Source: Strigamia acuminata | Taxonomy: Eukaryota; Arthropoda; Chilopoda; Geophilomorpha; Linotaeniidae | DNA: 64,000 nucleotides | Assembly: GCA_949358305.1 (NCBI GenBank) | Contig: OX442314.1 | Coordinates: 15,431,060-15,495,059 of the forward strand | Direction: 5' to 3' | Shown here: piece after piece, positions 57,365 through 64,000 of the stretch | Layout of the letters: every line of letters starts with the position of its first letter | Numbering within the stretch: the stretch's first letter is position 1 | The notes under the pieces: model-generated | What the model was told of the DNA's origin: nothing | Databases searched by the model: none | Seen by the model: only the letters and a program-made list of their open reading frames with translations | Program-made: the position numbers and the translations under genes

Positions 57365-59690
57365 GTTTACTTAAATTATGGTATCGCCAAATATTTTTAT
57401 ACATTTTAATTTATTTTCTAAATATGTCATTAAAAATCTTGAATTCTCAACTCCAAATTTATCCTACCCTATCACACAACACTGCATATTATAAAAAATA
57501 AAAAATAAATAAAAAAGAGAGAGATTGACTGACAAGTTTCAATACTTTCCTCGCGTGTCAATGCAAATTTCACAACTAAAGACATCTTTCAATCTTGAAA
57601 ATGTTTTTACGGTATTTGAAATTCCAATTTATCATCTTTTCATGAAAAAATGAAAGCTAATGTAAAGCAATACCAAAAAAATTAAATGTGAATATCAATA
57701 AGGAATATGAATACATAAAATAAATTCTCGCAAATTTCAAATTATAACCTTGGCATTTCCTTCTTCGTGTTTGTTAAAAAAAATATTTGTTTAAATTTTT
57801 TAAGAAATTCAATCCTAAAAGAAGTCAATGAAACGTCGCTGAGTTTCGCAAAAAGCGCAAAACATGGAATTGCTTTCATGTTAATTGATTTCATATTTTC
57901 AGCTTGATACAATCTGGCATGATCGGATAAAATTAGGCTTTTTGCAGTACTCTCTTTTGCTTTTTATCAATAACGGTAAACACTTTCTTCCTATCTTTAA
58001 AACTCTTTATACATTAACTTATTGTAAACAGAAGCCGTATTTAATTAGAGTCATGACAAGACAGAAAAATAATCGTTCATGCTTTATGCTGAAAAGGGCG
58101 CCCCAAATTTCGCTTCACTTGCCAACATGTGTTATCTCACACACTTGGGTGGCCAAATACCATGAGAGGTGTTTCCTTTTCCTTCACACACGCCTACTTC
58201 ACTTCATATCGACTCCACACATAAATTGGCAACCCCTCACCAATTTGGCAAATCAACATTTTGCCAAGTAATTTAATGTGGAGTGAGAAAAAACAACAAA
58301 ACTTTTAATTGCTTGTTAGTTGCTATCCACAAATTACTTTTAATTTCAAAAGAATGAGCCTCAAATTAAATTCTTGGCTTCATCGTTTCGAATAAACTTG
58401 GTAAATATATTACAATTGGCTGAATGAGTCAATTGAAACATGATGTTAAAGTTTTATTGTCAATTTTTTCTCAAATTGCAAGTAAGAAGGAATTTTTTTT
58501 TTCATTTCTTTTATAGTTATAGTCACGACATACGGCCCCTTCCATTCCTTTTTATGTTCACTCCTACAGTCCTACTCATGTTTCACATTCTAGAAATGAA
58601 AAAATAAAGATTGGAATTTTTAATTTGTATGTAGCCAAATGTAGCCCAGTAAAAAACATGGACAGACCATTTTTAAACAATTTTTCTTTGTTCTAACTGC
58701 CAAATAACTATGTAAAATCCCCCTTTAAAATTGATACGATCAAGTCAAAAAATGTAAAACTGTGAAGAAAGAAACAACTAGGAATAAGCCCGGCAAAGCA
58801 CAAAGTTCCAACCAAAGACGACGTAATCAGCAAGATTAGAGAACATGACGAAAGTGATTCCCAGTTCAACTGTAAAGCAAGAATAAGTCCTTAGATTAAG
58901 GAAAAAACTCCATTGGATCGTGATTTCAATTCCTAGTTTTATCTGAAATATATTACCAGAAAACAATTTATATTCGCAAAACATTTTATTTGAGAGAAAG
59001 GAAACAAAATAATCTGCTTGTAAATCGATATCCTTAATGTTTGTTTACAAACATCATGCAATTGTACCGTATGAACTACTATTGTATTTATTGTAGTTCT
59101 ATTTTGGTTGAATGTTTTATCAAAATCCAAACATTAAATTACTCATTCCTATGACGGCAGGCCTAGGCCATGTAGTACAGGCTATACATACACAGCGCCT
59201 AAATTCGAATGTTTTGAAATAACAAAATAGTATTTTGAATTTGAAACATTAGACATCAAAGCTTTATGAATCAAAAAGGTCTCTAGGAGGATCGTCTAGA
59301 TGTCTAGATGTCGTGAAGTGCACAATAGAGAATAATTTTTGTTATAAAGTTACAGAGAAATTAGTCCTTTGTTCGCAATGATTCATGAACTGGCTCGCCT
59401 GGTAATCTTCCTCATGCATAACCAGTTTGGTTTTTCAGATTCTTTGGAAACAGAAAAAAATGTCAGATCTGGACTTGTATAATAATAATAAAAATTATTT
59501 TCTCCTTTCCCTGAAATGTGTCAATTGTTGTCACATATTTTTGTTTTTACTAGCGCGCAACCATGAGCGAGTTCGGCCAGATAAGTGCAAAATGGCGCCA
59601 CTGTTTTAATCATGTGACCATTGTCCATTGGTCCATTTACTGAACAATGTCGTATCTAGATGATCTTTTTCTGCACTAACCTCAAGACAA

Positions 59691-60047
59691 GTTAGTAAGC
59701 GTCGAAAGTCGTGACCGCATGGTGGACTGGAGATTTGGTCTATCCGCAGCTTTTTCTAGGGTGGTGACCCCTGGTTTAGAACTTTGAAACTATTCAATTT
59801 ATCTGCATTTGGTGGCACTGCATATATATTTTTATCTTTAGTTTAGTTTATTGCCTTCTTGGTTTTCTTATAATGGATAATTCGATTATTGTTTGATTTC
59901 GGCATAAAAATAAAGAAATGAATTATTTTGGCGTTTGAATAATTTTAAATCGGGATTGAAGTGCTTACGCACCGGCTAAATGGACGTAAGTTCTAATGTG
60001 GACACTGCTTAGGAAAAGTTGATTCTTTAACTTTGCGCAGAGGCAAT
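59691..60047 (+). repeat. Left 357 bp inverted repeat
   Basis: It runs from GTTAGTAAGCGTCG to TTGCGCAGAGGCAAT. Its complement occupies 63157-63513, with equal length and only scattered mismatches (for example GGAGATTTGG against GGGGATTTGG). Confidence 0.9.
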
Positions 60048-60230
60048 CAAGGTAAGTAGAATAATAGAAGGTAAGACCAATAGGGGGTGCGCGTCGAAAA
60101 ACCAGTTTCGCCATTATGCGCGCATGATGTCATATTGTGGCCCAAGAAAGGCGCGAACAGAACAAGGCTACGTAGCGGCAAAACAATTGGTGCACTAGTG
60201 TAAGTTTTGAGTGTTTTAATTAATAATGAA

Positions 60231-60493
60231 TGTATTTATAACAACTAATAGTCTGATTAATTATAATCAGATATCTTGGGATCATTTGATGCAGTAGATT
60301 AGAAGTTTTGAGGAACATTAATCACATTTGGTAAGTAAACAAAAAATGTAAACAAAAAATGACCAAATAAATTTGAAGTTTGTACTTATAACAACTAATA
60401 GTCTGATTAATTCTTATCAGAAATCCTGGGATCATTTGATGTATTAATTTCGAAGTTTTGAGTAACATCAATCACATTTGGTAAGTAAACAAA
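60231..60493 (+). repeat. 150 bp direct duplication with splice-donor ends
   Basis: Copies start at 60231 and 60381, exactly 150 bp apart, and are similar over about 113 bp. Each ends with CACATTTG followed by GTAAGTAAAC, a strong donor consensus at 60331 and 60481. They may be duplicated non-coding first exons of the SAP gene, spliced to the acceptor at about 60738. Confidence 0.6.
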
Positions 60494-60776
60494 GCAACTT
60501 ATGAACAAAAAATAAAAACTTTTATGATAAGAATCTCTAAAAATTGGAATTTTATCGCAAAAATCAGTAAAAAATTGGTTGAAAATTGGTAAGAATGTTG
60601 AAAATTGGTTTTGTTAAAAATATGCACTCAAATTTCAAAAAATTAAATTAAATTAAATTTGAAGTATCATTTGCCCGTAAGTTAATTAGTGTGTAAATCA
60701 TTTATTCCTAATTTTTAATAATTTATTTTATTTCACAGTATTCCATGGAAAATGCGTCAATCACTGCTACAACGTA

Positions 60777-61236
60777 ATGGCAACTTTACGTGACCAACTA
60801 GAAGGGAAATATCCAAATATACACAAGCAAGCCATCAAAATATACGTCAGAACCCGAACTTTCATTCGAATTCGCCACATAAACACCACTCTTCAAAAAA
60901 TGCAACGTGAAAAGAGAGCCGAAAGAAAAAGAAAACAGTTTGCAAATTCCCAAGTTAACAGCAGTCAACCAATACAACATCAGATGATAGAAGTCACAAA
61001 CACTGAACCAACAGCAGCAATCCAAGGAGATATGTCACTTCAAACTCTTCAAAGTCTTAAAGTAATCACACATTGTAATTAGCATTGATTGTAATATGTT
61101 TATCAATATATTTTTTCTCTTCTTATAGGTTATGGAACTAAAACGGGAGTTGAAAGCTCGCCACCTACCTACATCTGGTAAAAAAGCTGAATTACAGCAA
61201 AGACTGACATCAGCTGTATTAAGTGGAAATATTTAA
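60777..61236 (+). CDS. Small SAP-domain protein
   Basis: Two exons, 60777-61061 and 61129-61236, join in phase 0 across a 67 nt GT-AG intron to give 130 residues. The N-terminal half is basic and helical (RTRTFIRIRHINTTLQK, then QREKRAERKRKQ). A glutamine/serine linker follows. The C-terminus is a SAP motif split by the intron: LQSLK, then VMELKRELKARHLPTSGKK, then AELQQRL. SAP domains are about 35-residue helix-extended-helix DNA-binding modules, often binding A/T-rich DNA, so a nuclear DNA-binding role is likely. A leader acceptor TTTCACAG precedes the start by about 39 nt. A short out-of-frame ORF starting ATGGAAAATG lies in between. The gene is enclosed by the 357 bp inverted repeats, so it may be an accessory protein of a mobile element. 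No exact family beyond SAP is recognised. Confidence 0.75.
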
Positions 61237-61323
61237 TTTTCTTGAAATTAAAAACATGCATTTATTATAATATATTTATTATTATTTCTTTACTTATTTA
61301 ATTATTAAATATTATTTCTAATT

Positions 61324-61440
61324 CTAACTATTAATTTTGCGGTGATCTCGCTTCGCAGCTTCGTCTCGGATTTTGCGCCATTCCTTCAATCGTTTCGAAT
61401 CGGGAAATGAAATAAAATGTCGGAAATGAGTATTTGAAAA
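61324..61440 (-). other. Minus-strand ORF fragment inside the long-TIR element
   Basis: An open stretch ends at a stop at 61326-61324. It contains [14 protein letters not shown] and then a lysine/arginine-rich tail [17 protein letters not shown]. The F-P-x-D/S...W spacing faintly recalls THAP zinc fingers of transposases, but the needed cysteines are not visible. It is probably the relic of a coding exon; function unknown. Confidence 0.25.
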
Positions 61441-61600
61441 AAAAAATGATTTGTAATCGATGTACCTGGATACAAGTAGCTAATTCTAAACTGAGATATA
61501 TATCTATTATTTATGGTTTTATCTACATGAATTTTGGGCCGCTAAGCTGTCATTACTTCTGACCCAAATTCTCAACATATTAGTTTTTTTTCTTCTTATT

Positions 61601-61637
61601 AAATAGATAAATAAATAAATAAATAAACAAATAAATA
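61601..61637. repeat. (AAAT)n microsatellite
   Basis: About nine AAAT units with two interruptions (AGAT, AAAC). Confidence 0.85.
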
Positions 61638-61692
61638 TATGTACCGTAAATGCTCCAACAGAACACCCAGCAATAGAAAACAGATTTCCTTC

Positions 61693-61909
61693 GCAATTTA
61701 CATATTGAATTCAATCGGTACGGTCAATTTAAAAATTAATTTTAGTGTTCTTGATCAATTTAGACATTTATTTTAGTGTTCTTTATCAATTTACACATTT
61801 CTTTTACTGTTCTTGATCAATTTACACATTTATTTTACTGTTCTTGATCAATTTAGATATTTATTTTAGACGTTCTGATCAATTTACACATTGAATTTAG
61901 TCGTTTCAG
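61693..61909. repeat. 31 bp tandem repeat, about seven copies
   Basis: Units start at about 61693 and then every 31 bp from 61724. The consensus core is TCAATTTACACATTTATTTT, followed by AGTGTTCTTGA. A partial copy follows at 61910. There are no unique spacers, so this is a minisatellite inside the long-TIR element. Confidence 0.85.
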
Positions 61910-62301
61910 TCAATTTAGGCCCGCATTGTAAAGGATACCGCGTTCAATTAGCTTCCCGTGCTCAATGAGAGCCTTTGCGGTATTAAAAATATAAATCTCT
62001 TTCCTTCAGTTTGCAAATTGAGGATAAAACTTACATTGGACGGCGTAACTCGCCTTGGTTATTGAAAAAAAGCAATAAAAAATCAATAAAACAAAAAAAA
62101 AATCATTAAAACATCAAAAAAGTCCAAAAAACATCAATAAATGTCAATTAAACATCAAAAAACTCAATAAAACTAAATTCGAATGTTTTTTGTGTTGCTG
62201 TTGTATGCTGTTGTATGGCGTGCACGGTCTGGCGGGCCACAATATGACGTTTTAGCCAACTCGCTCTGTGATTGGCTAATTGCGAATTGATATACCCCTG
62301 G

Positions 62302-63163
62302 AGGCAATACCATAACCAATGAAGTTCTACTGAGGTGTGGTTATTGCTAGTTGAAAACTTTACCCAATACTCCGCCAATAAGGCCTCACGGTCGGATTAG
62401 GCAATTTTTGGAGACCTCCAAGGAGGTCAAAAATAATAAATATAAAATCAGATTATATCTCAAATTTGCTGTAATTGAAGTATTTTTTGCGGCATTAGTG
62501 AGTGTTTTAGCAGATTTCGGCGATTTCCGTGCTACTTTTTGTCTCCGAAAATGAACATTCCTGAAGTGCGACAATACAGGCAAAAATGTGTACGGAAGCT
62601 TCGGCTTATCTGACTGTCTTATCTGACTGTCCAATTGGACAGTCAGATAAGTCAAATATTGATCCATGGCGTACCATTGTAAAAAGAATTCATTTGGAGT
62701 GGCCCTACAAATGATACAATACAACTGAGTCCAGAAATGGGTTTAGGAAGGAAAAGCATGTGCTAGGTTTAAATGGCCGATTCAGGGTGCGAGAGTCTGC
62801 TGTTACGGATTTTAATTGAAAGGAATAATTAACAAAATAGTGTTGTAAGCCGAAGCTTCCGTACAATATTTTTGCCTGTATTGGTGTATTGTCGCACTTC
62901 AGGAATGTTCATTTTCGGAGACAAAAAGTAGCACGGAAATCGCCGAAATCTGCTAAAACACTCACTAATGCCGCTAAAAAATACTTCAATTACAGCAAAT
63001 TTGAGATATAATCTGATTTTATATTCATTACTTTTTGACCTCCTTAGAGGTCTCCAAAAATTGCCTAATCCGACCGTGAGGCCTTATTGGCGGAGTATTG
63101 GGTAAAGTTTTCAACTAGCAATAACCACACCTCAGTAGAACTTCATTGGTTATGGTATTGCCT
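62302..63163. repeat. Inner palindrome with about 310 bp arms
   Basis: The arms are 62302-62607 and 62846-63163. Both start, from outside, with AGGCAATACCATAACC and meet around GGAAGCTTCGGCTTA. A few indels distinguish them. The 238 bp core is unique. The right arm abuts and overlaps by a few bases the outer right inverted repeat (63157 onward) through the shared AGGCAAT. Confidence 0.85.
62618..62651. repeat. Perfect 34 bp palindrome
   Basis: It is centred on CCAATTGG with flanks CTTATCTGACTGT and the complement. A further copy of CTTATCTGACTGT lies directly upstream at 62605. It sits at the inner edge of the left palindrome arm. Confidence 0.9.
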
Positions 63164-63513
63164 CTGCGCAAAGTTAAAGAATCAACTTTTCCTAAGCAGT
63201 GTCCACATTAGAACTTACGTCCACTTAGCCGGTGCGTAAGCACTTCAATCCCGATTTAAAATTATTCAAACGCCAAAATAATTCATTTCTTTATTTTTAT
63301 GCCTAAATCAAACAATAATCGAATTATCCATTATAAGAAAACCAAGAAAGAAATAAACTAAACTAAAGATAAAAATATATATGTAGTGCCAGCAAATGCA
63401 GATAAATTGAATAGTTTCAAAGTTCTAAACCAGGGGTCACCACCCTAGAAAAAGCTGCGGATAGACCAAATCCCCAGTCCACCATGCGGTCACGATTTTC
63501 GACGCTTACTAAC
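63157..63513 (-). repeat. Right 357 bp inverted repeat
   Basis: Complement of 59691-60047, ending in CGCTTACTAAC. The bases outside the two ends do not form an evident target duplication. Confidence 0.9.
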
Positions 63514-64000
63514 AAAAGTAACGCGTGTTTTTTGGTTTTGTTTGGTTTTTGCACTTTTTTCCGATAATTATGCGATGCGGTCGTTATGGACACGTTTTTG
63601 CTAAGTTTTTGGTTTTGCCGACATTTAACCAACGAGTCTCGTTACACACGTTTTTGCCGACTCAAAATCACGCTTTGCTGTCAGTACAGTCACCATTTTA
63701 CACGAATGTAGTCATGTTTTGTTAACAAGTCGGTTCTCGGACCTTCTACGCAGCTAATTTCTTACGATTTATTACCTCCACAAAGACGACGGGAGTCTCT
63801 TTTCCCCAGGAATGAAACGGATTAGTAACCAAGACCTATCCTATGTAACCGGAAAGCTTAACGCTAAAACACTTGCTTTTTATTCTGCTCTGCTTCACTA
63901 CAGAAATTGCAACTTAAAATCATGATGTTTAGGTGCCCTAGGCCAAATTCAAAGATCTGGCACTTCTTCAACAATCTCCCTTGACTGATTAACTTATCAC
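63514..64000. other. Right flank, nothing recognised
   Basis: About 490 bp with no gene, repeat or RNA that I can support. T-rich stretches with repeated GTTTTTG and GTTTTTGCCGA occur around 63525-63660. Confidence 0.5.

Larger units (their letters stand above)
44851..59690. other. Region without recognised genes: Dscam-like intron 1 or intergenic
   Basis: I found no supportable gene. The first exon of the Dscam-like gene (signal peptide, ending in phase 1) should lie somewhere upstream on the minus strand, here or beyond the window. Higher-GC patches around 48360-48780 and 55430-55870 differ from the A/T-rich surroundings and may be regulatory; this is inference. Many poly-A/T runs occur. 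Open frames such as 47326-47579 (hydrophobic start), 50551-50787 and 57885-58271 have no known domain. Confidence 0.5.
59691..63513. mobile_element. Candidate long-TIR element carrying a SAP-domain gene
   Basis: The 3,823 bp are bounded by 357 bp inverted repeats that begin GTTAGTAAGCGTCGAAA. Inside are a two-exon gene for a SAP-domain protein, a 150 bp direct duplication upstream of it, a minus-strand ORF remnant, a 31 bp tandem array and a second palindrome next to the right arm. I see no transposase and no clear target duplication. It looks like a non-autonomous or degraded DNA transposon, but an inverted segmental duplication remains possible. Confidence 0.6.

Noticed and set aside
61693-61909. 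CRISPR-like repeat array
   Set aside because: Repeats are directly adjacent with no unique spacers and the genome is eukaryotic. It is a minisatellite.

Overview
The window is AT-rich animal nuclear DNA. Its protein-coding genes have many short introns, mostly 50-90 nt. The gene content is arthropod-like: a Dscam-family receptor with the Ig9-FN4-Ig-FN2 layout, TOMM20, CDIN1, a class I histone deacetylase, and an intact BEL/Pao retrotransposon. Intron sizes and gene style resemble a branchiopod crustacean such as Daphnia. That assignment is inference; no species-diagnostic marker is present.

Layout. Bases 1-12637 hold no gene I can support; they contain a TA microsatellite, a CTCF-like motif and an imperfect hairpin of about 340 bp. 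A compact cluster occupies 12638-20248. CDIN1 (minus strand, 9 exons) is head-to-head with an ETAA1-like ATR activator (plus, 6 exons). That gene converges on TOMM20 (minus, 5 exons), which is divergent from an intronless HDAC1-type deacetylase (plus) with a TATA promoter. The HDAC gene converges on a large Dscam-family gene (minus strand, 20552-44850 for the 34 coding exons I could join, about 1,819 residues; the signal-peptide exon was not found).

The Dscam-like gene has single exons where the hypervariable arthropod Dscam carries exon arrays. Its 8.7 kb intron between Ig5 and Ig6 holds two mobile elements. One is a 1,025 bp near-perfect palindrome with a tRNA-Ser-like Pol III promoter in each arm. 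The other is a BEL/Pao element with 329 bp LTRs that look identical, a 5 bp target duplication and an uninterrupted 1,732-codon polyprotein.

Bases 44851-59690 contain no recognisable gene; they are either intron 1 of the Dscam-like gene or intergenic. From 59691 to 63513 lies a 3.8 kb segment bounded by 357 bp inverted repeats. It encodes a two-exon, 130-residue SAP-domain protein and carries a 150 bp duplication, a 31 bp tandem array and a second inner palindrome. I found no transposase in it, and it is the best candidate here for an undescribed mobile system.

Functionally, CDIN1 and the ETAA1-like protein are both nuclear factors with proposed roles in genome or chromatin maintenance and probably share a bidirectional promoter. 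TOMM20 and HDAC1 are general housekeeping or chromatin genes. The Dscam-like receptor is a cell-surface adhesion or guidance molecule.
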